Assembly (NCBI GenBank): GCA_000385055.1
Contig: ARRL01000006.1
Coordinates: forward strand, 1-42,506
DNA: 42,506 nucleotides
Source: a gamma proteobacterium SCGC AAA168-P09
Lineage (GTDB): Bacteria; Pseudomonadota; Gammaproteobacteria; Magnimaribacterales; D2472
Direction of reading: 5' to 3'
A program made the translations under genes and the position numbers. Below the pieces are notes generated by a model, which had not been told where the DNA came from, made no database searches, and saw nothing but the letters and a program-made list of their open reading frames with translations. Shown here one piece after another: positions 34,965 through 42,506 of the stretch (position 1 is its first letter; each line of letters starts with the position of its first letter).

Positions 34965-35723
34965 ATGAAATATTTATTAACTTTGTTTTTAACCATGAGC
35001 GCTTTCTCATTTGCTCAAGATAGTATTGAATATAAGTACCTTCCAGAGGTAAATAAAGCTGAGTATTACATTGGAACCTTTAACAAAGGAAAGGATGTTG
35101 AAGACTTGGCTGAATGGTATGAAAAATTTGCAAAATGGGCAGAGACCAAAGGATCTGTTTATAACTCTATGACAGTAGCAATTCTTCAGCCATACTTTCA
35201 TTCTAATCTTAATACAATAGATGTAATGTGGGTAAATACTTGGCCAACACCTGGAGAGCAGTTTGCTGCATTAGAAACATGGATAACTGGAGGAGGGGCA
35301 AGTCTTCTTAAATCATTACCAGTTACTAACTCCCAGCAGATAGATACTTGGCAGTGGACAATTTCGCAACCTGCAAGCATGGTGCCTGGTAATATGATGT
35401 ATGCCACATATGCTGATTGTAGTTTAGAAGAAGGGTATGACATGAGACAGGTTTATGATCTTTATAAAGATTTTGCTATTTATGCTCAATCTGAGGGAGA
35501 TACTGTTGGAAGAAAAATGATTGTTCCTGATTCAGGTGTCCAACTTCCTGAAGGTGTTGATTTTGTTAGATTGATGTACTCTTCATCAATATCTGAAAGA
35601 GGCACTAATGCAGATTTATTTTTCTCAAAGATAATAGATTCTGAAGCTTCTACAAATCTTAAAGGTTTTTCATGCAGGAATGCTAGATCTTATTTTGGCT
35701 CAGCTATGAGAACATCAAGCTAA
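34965..35723 (+). CDS. Secreted protein of unknown function with an internal duplication
   Basis: No family is recognised. A signal peptide (residues 1-18, SAFSFAQ) precedes a 234-residue mature chain. Two halves share a pattern: residues of about 31-107 (AEYYIGTF, WYEKFAKWAETKG, AILQPYF, IDVMWVNTW) and about 143-222 (MMYATYAD, LYKDFAIYAQSEG, MIVPDSG, VDFVRLMYS), each a strand, a helix of about 15 residues, then strands. This resembles two ferredoxin-like (dimeric alpha-beta barrel) units in tandem, an inference from pattern only. The ribosome site AGGGAGAAAA is strong and a strong terminator follows, so it is a single-gene unit that may be well expressed. Confidence 0.75.
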   Translation: MKYLLTLFLTMSAFSFAQDSIEYKYLPEVNKAEYYIGTFNKGKDVEDLAEWYEKFAKWAETKGSVYNSMTVAILQPYFHSNLNTIDVMWVNTWPTPGEQFAALETWITGGGASLLKSLPVTNSQQIDTWQWTISQPASMVPGNMMYATYADCSLEEGYDMRQVYDLYKDFAIYAQSEGDTVGRKMIVPDSGVQLPEGVDFVRLMYSSSISERGTNADLFFSKIIDSEASTNLKGFSCRNARSYFGSAMRTSS

Positions 35724-35740
35724 ATATAGTATTCGTTTAT

Positions 35741-35770
35741 AAAAAATGGGAGCAGTTGCTCCCATTTTTT
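35741..35770 (+). terminator. Rho-independent terminator after the duplicated secreted protein
   Basis: AAAAAATGGGAGC (35741-35753) pairs with GCTCCCATTTTTT (35758-35770) around AGTT. The symmetrical A and T runs could let it work in both directions. Confidence 0.94.
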
Positions 35771-35780
35771 ATATTTAATG

Positions 35781-35786
35781 CATAAT
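35781..35786 (+). promoter_or_regulatory. Predicted -10 box of the FAD monooxygenase gene
   Basis: CATAAT lies six bases (AAATAA) before the ATG at 35793. There is only an 11-base gap to the preceding terminator and no Shine-Dalgarno, so a leaderless transcript is likely. No good -35 is seen; the terminator stem occupies that position. Confidence 0.4.
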
Positions 35787-35792
35787 AAATAA

Positions 35793-36932
35793 ATGAAGAA
35801 TTATTCAGATCATATAGCCATTATTGGTGCTGGCATCGCAGGTTTGACCTTGGGCTGTGTATTAAAAAAAGAAGGCATTCCTGTAATCATTTTTGAAAAA
35901 TCTGAATCTATAAGTAATTATGGAGCAGGAATATCTATTTCAAATAACGGTATATCTATTTTAAAGAAAATTGGTGTTTTTGATAACATCAAACAATCCT
36001 CAAGTAATCCAAAGGTAACAAGATTTTTTTCAAAAAGAACACAAATTAGTTCATTCGAGGTTAATGTTATTACAACCTCTAGAGAAGTTTTGTATAGAGA
36101 GCTCCTTAATAAATATTACTCATATGGTGGGGAGATACTATTTAATCATTGCCTAAATAAAATTAATATAGATAATTCAGAGGTATCATTTACTAACAAC
36201 CACTCATTTAAAGTCGATCATATTGCTGCATGTGATGGAATTCGTTCATTATGTAGATCATCAATAGGCGAGATAGAGAAACCTATTTATAGTGGCTATT
36301 CTGTTTGGAGAGCTCTCATAGACAAACGCCAGGAAGATATTAAGACATTTCTTGGTCCAAATCATCATATAGTTACTTATCCAATTAATAAAGATAAAGT
36401 GAGCTTTGTAGCAGCTATTAAAACAACGAGAGAGATCGAAGATTCTTGGAGGCAGAAAGGTACATATGATGAATTAAGAAACGACTTAAAAGATAGTAAT
36501 GAGAATTTTTATTCATTTTTAAAAAATCATTCTGATATATATAAATGGGGTATATATACACGATCTACACCAAAGACAATTTTTAAAAAAAATATCACTT
36601 TACTGGGTGATGCAGCTCATCCAATAGTACCTTTTTTAGGACAGGGAGGGTGTCTTGCTCTCGAAGATTCATATGTATTTGGTAAATTAATATTAAGCTT
36701 GCATGGAGACTTAAATAAAATTCAAAACTCGTATGAAGACCTTAGGTTGAAAAGAATCTATAAGATTAAAAATTTATCAGAAAGACAGGGATATTTAAAT
36801 CATATTTCAAACCCTGTTATGACCTCAGGAAGAAATATGATTATGAAATTTTTCCCCTCAATAGCAATGCATAGTATTAGAGAAATATGGGGTTATGATG
36901 TCGATAACGCATTGACCAAAATTAAACATTAA
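35793..36932 (+). CDS. FAD-dependent aromatic-ring monooxygenase family protein
   Basis: Class A flavoprotein monooxygenase related to salicylate/hydroxybenzoate hydroxylases and zeaxanthin epoxidase. The FAD motif is [12 protein letters not shown] (about residues 10-21) with Glu36 after the second strand; the DG motif is [13 protein letters not shown] near 148-160; the GD motif is [18 protein letters not shown] near 269-286. The length of 379 fits. The substrate cannot be told. It sits alone, between a terminator and the malate synthase promoter. Confidence 0.9.
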   Translation: MKNYSDHIAIIGAGIAGLTLGCVLKKEGIPVIIFEKSESISNYGAGISISNNGISILKKIGVFDNIKQSSSNPKVTRFFSKRTQISSFEVNVITTSREVLYRELLNKYYSYGGEILFNHCLNKINIDNSEVSFTNNHSFKVDHIAACDGIRSLCRSSIGEIEKPIYSGYSVWRALIDKRQEDIKTFLGPNHHIVTYPINKDKVSFVAAIKTTREIEDSWRQKGTYDELRNDLKDSNENFYSFLKNHSDIYKWGIYTRSTPKTIFKKNITLLGDAAHPIVPFLGQGGCLALEDSYVFGKLILSLHGDLNKIQNSYEDLRLKRIYKIKNLSERQGYLNHISNPVMTSGRNMIMKFFPSIAMHSIREIWGYDVDNALTKIKH

Positions 36933-36951
36933 AACCTATTTTTTTTTGCTG

Positions 36952-36979
36952 TTGGTTATCTACTCGAAGTTGTTATAAT
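36952..36979 (+). promoter_or_regulatory. Predicted glcB promoter
   Basis: A -35-like TTGGTT (36952-36957), a 16-base spacer and a perfect TATAAT (36974-36979). The ATG of glcB begins six bases later (TTAGTT between), so transcription should begin at about the start codon. No Shine-Dalgarno is present. Confidence 0.5.
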
Positions 36980-36985
36980 TTAGTT

Positions 36986-39205
36986 ATGAATATATTTAAA
37001 AAATTAATTTCTTTTTTTAGCTCTTCTCAAAACAGCTCTAAAGAATCAGTAAAACAAAATGTCTCATTAACAATCTCAGAAGATTTAAAAGAGTTTTTAG
37101 AAAATGAAGTTTTAGAAGGTTTAAATATTTCATCTAATAGTTTTTGGATGTCATTTGAAAAAATAATTAATGAATTTTCTCCTAAAAATAAAAATTTGCT
37201 TCTTAAAAGAGAAGAAATTCAATTCCAGATCGATCAATGGCATTTAGAAAGAAGAGATACTGAACATAATCAAGATGAATACAAATTATTTCTTGAAAAT
37301 ATTGGATATATAGCACCAAGAAGCTCTAATTTTTCTATTACAACAGATAATGTTGATCCTGAAATTAAATCAATTGCTGGTCCTCAGTTAGTTGTGCCAG
37401 TCATGAATGCAAGATTTGCACTTAATGCTGCTAATGCAAGATGGGGAAGCTTATATGATGCCCTTTATGGTACTGATGTAATTAGTGAGGATAATGATGC
37501 CACAAGAGAAGGGGGCTACAATCCTGTTCGAGGAGACAAGGTTATAGCATTTGCAAAAAACTTCTTAGATGAAACTATTCCTCTAGAAGAGGGCAGTTAT
37601 AAAGATGTATTAGGTTTTGATTTTACAGATGGTAATATTTATGCATTACTTGCTGGGGGTCTCAAAACTCAATTAAAAGATCCTAAAAAATATGTAGGCT
37701 ATTGTGATTACGGCAATGATGCTTATGGGTTACTTTTTAAAAACAATAACTTACATTTTGAAATTCAAGTAGATGCTAGTCATCCAATAGGCAGCACTGA
37801 TAAAGCTGGTATAAAAGATATTTTGATGGAATCTGCTATTACTACAATCCAAGATTGTGAAGATTCTGTTGCTGCGGTTGATGGCGAGGATAAAACATTA
37901 GTTTATAGAAACTGGCTTGGCCTTATGAAGGGTAATTTAAAAGAAACTTTCAGTAAAAACGGCTCTAATATGACTAGAGAATTAAATTCTGATAGACATT
38001 ATATTTCAAACGCTAAAGAAGACTTGGTCTTATCTGGAAGAAGTTTGATGTTGGTTAGAAACGTGGGTCATCTTATGACCAACCCGGCTATTCTGGATGC
38101 AGATGGCAATGAAGTACCTGAGGGTATTATGGATGCAATGTTTACTATTTGTATTGCAATGCATGATTTAAATAAAAATAGCCCATATCAAAACTCTAAG
38201 GCTGGCAGTATATATATTGTTAAACCTAAGATGCATGGACCAGAGGAGGTTCAATTTACATGTGATTTATTTGCTGCAGTAGAGAAAGCTTTAGGTCTTC
38301 CTAATCTAACAGCTAAAGTGGGGATTATGGATGAAGAGAGAAGAACAACAGTTAATCTAAAAGAGTGTATCGAAGTTGCTAAAGATAGAGTCATATTTAT
38401 TAATACAGGATTTTTAGACAGAACAGGTGATGAGATTCATACAAGTATGGAAGCTGGCCCTATGATCACCAAAGCTGACATGAAACAACATCAATGGATT
38501 TCTTCATACGAAGACTGGAATGTTGATATTGGTCTTGAAACAGGATTTAAAGGCAGAGCTCAGATAGGTAAAGGTATGTGGCCTATGCCCGATGAAATGC
38601 TTGGTATGTATAACACCAAAACAATGCATCCAAAGGCTGGAGCAAATTGTGCTTGGGTTCCGTCACCAACAGCAGCAACTCTTCATGCAATTCATTATCA
38701 TCAAATATTGGTTGGTGATGAGCAGTCCTCAATCATGAAAAGAGAAAAAGCTAGCTTAGATGCAATATTGGATATTCCTGTTCATAAAAATCCATCTGAA
38801 ATTTCAGCCGAAGAAATTCAAGCTGAATTAGATAACAATTGCCAAGGAATTCTTGGGTATGTCGTTAGATGGGTAGATCAGGGGGTTGGATGCTCCAAGG
38901 TTCCTGACATTAATAATGTGGGTCTTATGGAGGATAGGGCTACATGCAGAATCTCTAGTCAGCACATAGCTAATTGGTTGCATCATGGACTATGCTCAAA
39001 AGAGCAGGTATTAGTTTCAATGAAAAAAATGGCCTTGGTGGTTGATGGACAAAATGCTTCTGATAGCACCTATATACCAATGGCTCCTTCATACGATGGC
39101 CTTGCTTTTGAAGCAGCATGCAATCTTGCTACTGAAGGAAGAGTGCAGCCTAGCGGATATACAGAACCCATTCTTCATCAAACAAGATTAAAATTTAAAT
39201 CCTAA
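36986..39205 (+). CDS. glcB: Malate synthase G
   Basis: Condenses glyoxylate with acetyl-CoA to malate. The whole chain follows E. coli Glc[45 protein letters not shown] with the catalytic Arg just ahead, [50 protein letters not shown] and [12 protein letters not shown]; the catalytic Asp is probably in MEDRATCR near 651. The length is 739 against 723 in E. coli, due to a short N-terminal extension of about 20 residues. No isocitrate lyase is nearby, so the glyoxylate may come from glycolate or purine breakdown; that is open. Confidence 0.97.
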   Translation: MNIFKKLISFFSSSQNSSKESVKQNVSLTISEDLKEFLENEVLEGLNISSNSFWMSFEKIINEFSPKNKNLLLKREEIQFQIDQWHLERRDTEHNQDEYKLFLENIGYIAPRSSNFSITTDNVDPEIKSIAGPQLVVPVMNARFALNAANARWGSLYDALYGTDVISEDNDATREGGYNPVRGDKVIAFAKNFLDETIPLEEGSYKDVLGFDFTDGNIYALLAGGLKTQLKDPKKYVGYCDYGNDAYGLLFKNNNLHFEIQVDASHPIGSTDKAGIKDILMESAITTIQDCEDSVAAVDGEDKTLVYRNWLGLMKGNLKETFSKNGSNMTRELNSDRHYISNAKEDLVLSGRSLMLVRNVGHLMTNPAILDADGNEVPEGIMDAMFTICIAMHDLNKNSPYQNSKAGSIYIVKPKMHGPEEVQFTCDLFAAVEKALGLPNLTAKVGIMDEERRTTVNLKECIEVAKDRVIFINTGFLDRTGDEIHTSMEAGPMITKADMKQHQWISSYEDWNVDIGLETGFKGRAQIGKGMWPMPDEMLGMYNTKTMHPKAGANCAWVPSPTAATLHAIHYHQILVGDEQSSIMKREKASLDAILDIPVHKNPSEISAEEIQAELDNNCQGILGYVVRWVDQGVGCSKVPDINNVGLMEDRATCRISSQHIANWLHHGLCSKEQVLVSMKKMALVVDGQNASDSTYIPMAPSYDGLAFEAACNLATEGRVQPSGYTEPILHQTRLKFKS

Positions 39206-39206
39206 T

Positions 39207-39494
39207 ATGAAAGCCTATTGGGTTGTTAGAGGGCACATATTAAATCCTGATGAGTATGGTAAATATATTCAGCTCGCAGGACCAATAATTAATAAATATC
39301 ATGGCACTTTTTTGTCTAGAGGTGGAAAGCAAGAGGAAAAAGAAGGACCTGGCTTTGAAAGAACAGTACTTATTGAGTTTAATAGTTTTGAAGAAGCTCT
39401 CTTTTGTTATAACTCAGACGAATATCAAGAGGCTCTTGAGTTTGTAAAAAATTCCGCCAAAAGACTTGTTGTTATTGTAGAGGGGCTTCATTAA
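39207..39494 (+). CDS. DUF1330 family protein
   Basis: A 95-residue protein of the DUF1330 family (dimeric alpha-beta barrel fold). The typical pattern is present: MKAYWVVRGHILNPDEYGKY, then GGK near residue 40, VLIEFNSFEEALFCYNSDEYQ and a final strand RLVVIVEG. The function is unknown. The ATG is two bases after the glcB stop, so the two are co-transcribed. Confidence 0.88.
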   Translation: MKAYWVVRGHILNPDEYGKYIQLAGPIINKYHGTFLSRGGKQEEKEGPGFERTVLIEFNSFEEALFCYNSDEYQEALEFVKNSAKRLVVIVEGLH

Positions 39495-39500
39495 GTTATT

Positions 39501-39531
39501 TTGAATAGTTCTTCGCGTTCAATGATAAAAT
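39501..39531 (+). promoter_or_regulatory. Predicted promoter of the glycosyltransferase unit
   Basis: TTGAAT (39501-39506) lies 17 bases before GATAAA (39524-39529), overlapping TAAAAT (39526-39531), which is exactly six bases before the ATG at 39538. Either reading puts the transcription start within a few bases of the start codon. No Shine-Dalgarno is present. Confidence 0.45.
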
Positions 39532-39537
39532 TTTGAT

Positions 39538-40644
39538 ATGAAAGTCATACAATTTGTTCCAACTCTAGATAGCGGTGGTGTGGAGCAAGGTGTTCTGGAA
39601 ATGTCTAGAGCGTTAGTAGAGAACAATCATGAATCTCATGTCGTATCTGCTGGCGGCAGACTTGTTGATCAATTAATTAAAAATGGAACTCATCACCACA
39701 TATGGAATCTGCATAAAAAAAATATTTTTACATTTAAGCATGTAAAATCTCTCAGAAAATGGATTATATCAATCAATCCAGATATTATTCATGTAAGATC
39801 AAGAATGCCTGCATGGATTGTCTGGCAGGCATTAAAGGGTATCCCATTAAATATAAGACCCTCTTTGGTATCAACAATCCATGGTTTATATTCTGTTAAT
39901 TTTTACAGTGCAATCATGTCAAAGCCTCAAAATATAATCACTGTCTCGAAAGCTGCAAATGAATATCTTATTAAAAACTATACAAAGTCTACAAATAAAA
40001 ATATAAAACTTATTTACAGGGGCATTGACGAAAAGGAGTACTATCAAAACTACAAACCAGATCAGGCATGGTTAAACCAATGGTATGAAATGTATCCTGA
40101 TACACGTAATACAAAATTATTAACAATAGCCGGAAGGATATCTCCTTTAAAAGATTTTGAAAAAATTATCTCCTTGGCAAAATCAGTTAAAGATAACTCG
40201 CCTCATAGATTTAAGATATTAATTGCTGGTGAAGCAAAGGATAAGCATCAAAAATATTTAAATACATTAAAAGAGAAAATAAAATCTCTTAATCTTGAAG
40301 GGGATATATATTTTTTAAATTTTAGAAAAGATATTAAAAATATATATTCCATTTCGTCGATCGTATACAACACCTCTAATAAGCCTGAGTCATTTGGTAG
40401 AAGTATTTTAGAGCCATTATCTATAGGAATACCATGTATTGGCTATAACAGAGGCGGTGTAAAAGAGATATTAGAGACTCTTTTCCCCTATGGTTTGGTT
40501 GAACCAGATGACAAAGAATCATTGTTAAATAAAACACTGGCGATACTTGATGGTGATAATATTAATATAAAAGAAAATACAGAATTTTTAACTTCAAATA
40601 TGTGTAAAGAAACCATAGATTTCTATCAGGAAATATCTTCATGA
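39538..40644 (+). CDS. Glycosyltransferase family 4
   Basis: Retaining glycosyltransferase with a GT-B fold. The N-terminal acceptor-binding region has FVPTLDSGGVEQGVLEMS with the GGVE loop (about residues 8-25), and HVRSRMPAW follows a helix. The donor-binding domain has IAGRISPLKDF and the E-x7-E motif PESFGRSILEPLSIG (about 281-295), then GGVKEIL. The length of 368 is typical. Lipopolysaccharide or other surface-glycan synthesis is likely. It overlaps the deacetylase gene by four bases. Confidence 0.92.
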   Translation: MKVIQFVPTLDSGGVEQGVLEMSRALVENNHESHVVSAGGRLVDQLIKNGTHHHIWNLHKKNIFTFKHVKSLRKWIISINPDIIHVRSRMPAWIVWQALKGIPLNIRPSLVSTIHGLYSVNFYSAIMSKPQNIITVSKAANEYLIKNYTKSTNKNIKLIYRGIDEKEYYQNYKPDQAWLNQWYEMYPDTRNTKLLTIAGRISPLKDFEKIISLAKSVKDNSPHRFKILIAGEAKDKHQKYLNTLKEKIKSLNLEGDIYFLNFRKDIKNIYSISSIVYNTSNKPESFGRSILEPLSIGIPCIGYNRGGVKEILETLFPYGLVEPDDKESLLNKTLAILDGDNINIKENTEFLTSNMCKETIDFYQEISS

Positions 40645-41444
40645 TTATTATAGCAATTGTCATTGATATTATTTTGATCTTACTTTCACTAAAGTACGTA
40701 TGGTGGTATCCAAATGCAAATTTAAATAAGACAAGAATCATGATGTATCACATGATTGCTGAGCAGCTTCCAAATGAAAAGAAATCAGGTTTAAGGGTTT
40801 CTCCAAAAATGTTTGAAAAACATCTAGAATATTTTTCAGATAATGGTTGGAGATTTATAAAAATGTCCGAGCTAGATAAATTTAAAAATGATAGCAAGGT
40901 TGTTGCCATTACTTTTGATGATGGCTACCTAGATAATTACACCAAAGCACTTCCGCTTTTACAAAAATATAATGCATGCGCTACGCTTTACCTGGTTATA
41001 GATAGGCATAATAATGACTGGTCAATAAAAAAGAATCCTAAACATAATTCTGGAATCTTGGCTTCAGAAGAAAAATTATCCGATCAACAGATCCATGAAA
41101 TGTTAGATTCTGGTGTATTTGAATTAGGCGGACATACAATTTCCCATCCTTATTTACCCAATACATCTATAGATGTTAAAAAGCATGAAATACTTGAGTG
41201 CAAAAATATTCTAGAAACAAAATTTAATACTAAGGTCTCTAGTTTTGCATATCCTTTTGGAATATATAATGATGAGGATATTGAAATTATAGAAACTAGC
41301 AACTTTGAATCAGCGGTTACCACGGACGAAGGAGTAGTTAATAGCGATACACCCTTTAAACTTAAAAGAATAAAAGCATCTGGTAAGGATAACTTTTTTG
41401 CTTTTAAATTAAGGGTGCAAAAAGGCTTTAGAGGATTTATTTAA
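40641..41444 (+). CDS. Membrane-anchored polysaccharide deacetylase (NodB domain)
   Basis: Carbohydrate esterase family 4-type enzyme. An N-terminal membrane helix (about residues 1-18) leads to the NodB domain. Motif one is ITFDDGYLDNY (about 92-102) with the two Asp, and motif two is GGHTISHPYLP with the metal-binding His pair. The C-terminal part has SFAYPFGIYND. The length of 267 is typical. It overlaps the glycosyltransferase by four bases and precedes the metallo-hydrolase by nine, forming one unit that probably builds and trims a surface glycan or glycolipid. Confidence 0.92.
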   Translation: MIIIAIVIDIILILLSLKYVWWYPNANLNKTRIMMYHMIAEQLPNEKKSGLRVSPKMFEKHLEYFSDNGWRFIKMSELDKFKNDSKVVAITFDDGYLDNYTKALPLLQKYNACATLYLVIDRHNNDWSIKKNPKHNSGILASEEKLSDQQIHEMLDSGVFELGGHTISHPYLPNTSIDVKKHEILECKNILETKFNTKVSSFAYPFGIYNDEDIEIIETSNFESAVTTDEGVVNSDTPFKLKRIKASGKDNFFAFKLRVQKGFRGFI

Positions 41445-41453
41445 TAAATAATT

Positions 41454-42422
41454 ATGCGCAAAAATTTTTACATCTTCTTGCTATTTAGTACAGGGTTTTT
41501 ATTTGCAGAATATAAAAATACCAATGGCGTTTCCTCTGATAAGTCATTTGGCGATATGCTCCAGTGGATTAGATCTGATATTGAACCAGAGATTACTAAG
41601 ATTGAACTCTCATCAGACTGGCAGAAGCTCAACTTATCTGAAGATGATAATTATGCCATCTGGATAGGGCATTCTACTTTTTTAATCAAGAAGAACGGAG
41701 TAACTATTCTTACTGATCCAATATTCTCAAAAAGAGCATCACCTTTTAAAAATATTGGTCCAAAAAGATTAATACCACCAGCTATACCATTGGACGCAAT
41801 ACCTCATATTGATATTGTTACTGTAAGCCATAATCACTATGATCATTTAGATATTTATTCTTTAAAAAAAATCTCAAAAAAACATCCTGAAGCAATTTTT
41901 TTAGTTCCTGCTGGCGATGAAAAATTACTAAAAAGAAAGAAAATTAAGAATGTATATAATTTTGATTGGTGGGAATCAATCAAACATAAAGGCTTCTTAA
42001 TCACCTTTACTCCTGTGCAGCATTGGTCTAAAAGATCTTTGTTTGATAGAAATAAAAGTTTATGGGGAGGGTGGTTTTTTAAGCATAAAGATTATTCTTT
42101 ATATCACGCAGGTGACACAGGTTACTCTAAAGACTTTATTGATACTAAAATAAAACTAGGATCTCCAAAATATGCCTTTATACCTATTGGAGCCTATGAT
42201 CCAGAGTGGTTTATGGCCGAAAGTCATGTAAATCCAGAAGATGCAGTTCAGATAATGTTGGATCTAGAAGCTGAAAAAGCATTCGGCATGCATTGGGCTA
42301 CTTTTGTCTTAACAGACGAGGACACTATTGAACCAAAAATAAGGCTTGAAAAAGAAATTATGAAATATAAAGACCTTGATTTTATTTCTGTTGTACCAGG
42401 AAGCATTATCAATTTAGATTAA
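41454..42422 (+). CDS. Secreted metallo-beta-lactamase-fold hydrolase, NAPE-PLD-like
   Basis: MBL-fold enzyme resembling N-acyl-phosphatidylethanolamine phospholipase D. A signal peptide (residues 1-18, FSTGFLFA) is followed by WIGHSTFLIKKNGVTILTDP, the metal motif SHNHYDHLD (HxHxDH), HAGDTGY with the bridging Asp and a final MHWATF His. The length of 322 fits. NAPE-PLD homologues hydrolyse phospholipid head groups; here it may act on a periplasmic lipid. It is the third gene of the GT4-deacetylase unit. A weak A/T hairpin follows the stop (42425-42438). Confidence 0.88.
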   Translation: MRKNFYIFLLFSTGFLFAEYKNTNGVSSDKSFGDMLQWIRSDIEPEITKIELSSDWQKLNLSEDDNYAIWIGHSTFLIKKNGVTILTDPIFSKRASPFKNIGPKRLIPPAIPLDAIPHIDIVTVSHNHYDHLDIYSLKKISKKHPEAIFLVPAGDEKLLKRKKIKNVYNFDWWESIKHKGFLITFTPVQHWSKRSLFDRNKSLWGGWFFKHKDYSLYHAGDTGYSKDFIDTKIKLGSPKYAFIPIGAYDPEWFMAESHVNPEDAVQIMLDLEAEKAFGMHWATFVLTDEDTIEPKIRLEKEIMKYKDLDFISVVPGSIINLD

Positions 42423-42456
42423 AAATAAAATAATGTTATTTTTTTTAAATAAAGTG

Positions 42457-42488
42457 TTGACATGAATTTTCAAAAGAGTATATTTAAT
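42457..42488 (+). promoter_or_regulatory. Possible promoter for a gene beyond the window
   Basis: A perfect -35 TTGACA (42457-42462) is followed by TATTTA (42481-42486, spacer 18) or TTTAAT (42483-42488, spacer 20). Neither -10 is ideal. It points to the right, into sequence not included. Confidence 0.4.
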
Positions 42489-42506
42489 AAACCAACTTGA
42501 TTCCGA

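Noticed and set aside
1..42506. Insertion sequences, prophage, integrons or CRISPR arrays
   Set aside because: No transposase, integrase, phage gene or regular spacer-repeat pattern was seen; the only tandem structured repeat is the pair of aptamers.

Overview
The window is AT-rich, gene-dense chromosomal DNA. Its gene orders are classic for Gammaproteobacteria: mucD-lepA-lepB-rnc-era-recO, queA-tgt-yajC-secD-secF, and divergent suhB/trmJ. The low GC, overlapping genes, short intergenic gaps, shortened housekeeping proteins, one large TonB-dependent receptor and several oxidoreductases and lipases suggest a streamlined marine gammaproteobacterium, most likely SAR86-like. That assignment is inferred from gene content; no marker gene search was possible. 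I see no insertion sequence, prophage, integrase or CRISPR array.

Region 1 (1-10,008, + strand) is a long run of tightly packed core genes: a periplasmic protease (cut by the window edge), translation factor EF4, signal peptidase I, RNase III, Era, RecO, holo-ACP synthase, adenylate kinase, a shrunken TsaB, UppP, RsmJ and three small proteins. Region 2 (10,009-12,495) is a structured intergenic stretch followed by minus-strand proBA and tRNA-Leu(CAA). Region 3 (12,544-19,473) holds queA-tgt-yajC-secDF, convergent suhB, trmJ and tRNA-Glu(UUC) with a clear terminator.

Region 4 (19,524-27,663) is the accessory part. It has an SDR, a small lipoprotein, then two tandem copies of a glutamine riboswitch (glnA / Downstream-peptide RNA type). 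These are followed at once by a hairpin that buries the Shine-Dalgarno of a 54-residue protein, with a terminator after it. Next come an amidase, a dihydroflavonol-reductase-like SDR, a eukaryote-like steroid 5-alpha-reductase, a GMC oxidoreductase, a rhodanese, a patatin and an RRM protein. Region 5 (27,712-42,506) holds a TonB-dependent receptor with a near-consensus promoter, a large M64-type metallopeptidase lipoprotein, tRNA-Gly(GCC), a PHB-depolymerase-like lipoprotein esterase, an unknown secreted protein with an internal duplication, an FAD monooxygenase, malate synthase G with a DUF1330 protein, and a GT4 / polysaccharide deacetylase / NAPE-PLD-like trio.

Three patterns stand out. 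(1) The tandem glutamine aptamers plus SD-sequestering hairpin over an unknown small protein form a complete regulatory system. (2) Several first-of-unit genes (proB, suhB, trmJ, the M64 lipoprotein, the FAD monooxygenase, glcB, the glycosyltransferase) have a TATAAT-like hexamer exactly six bases before the start codon and no Shine-Dalgarno, which suggests leaderless mRNAs. (3) Core proteins are degenerate: SuhB has lost a metal ligand, TsaB lacks most of its C-terminal lobe, and ProB lacks its PUA domain.
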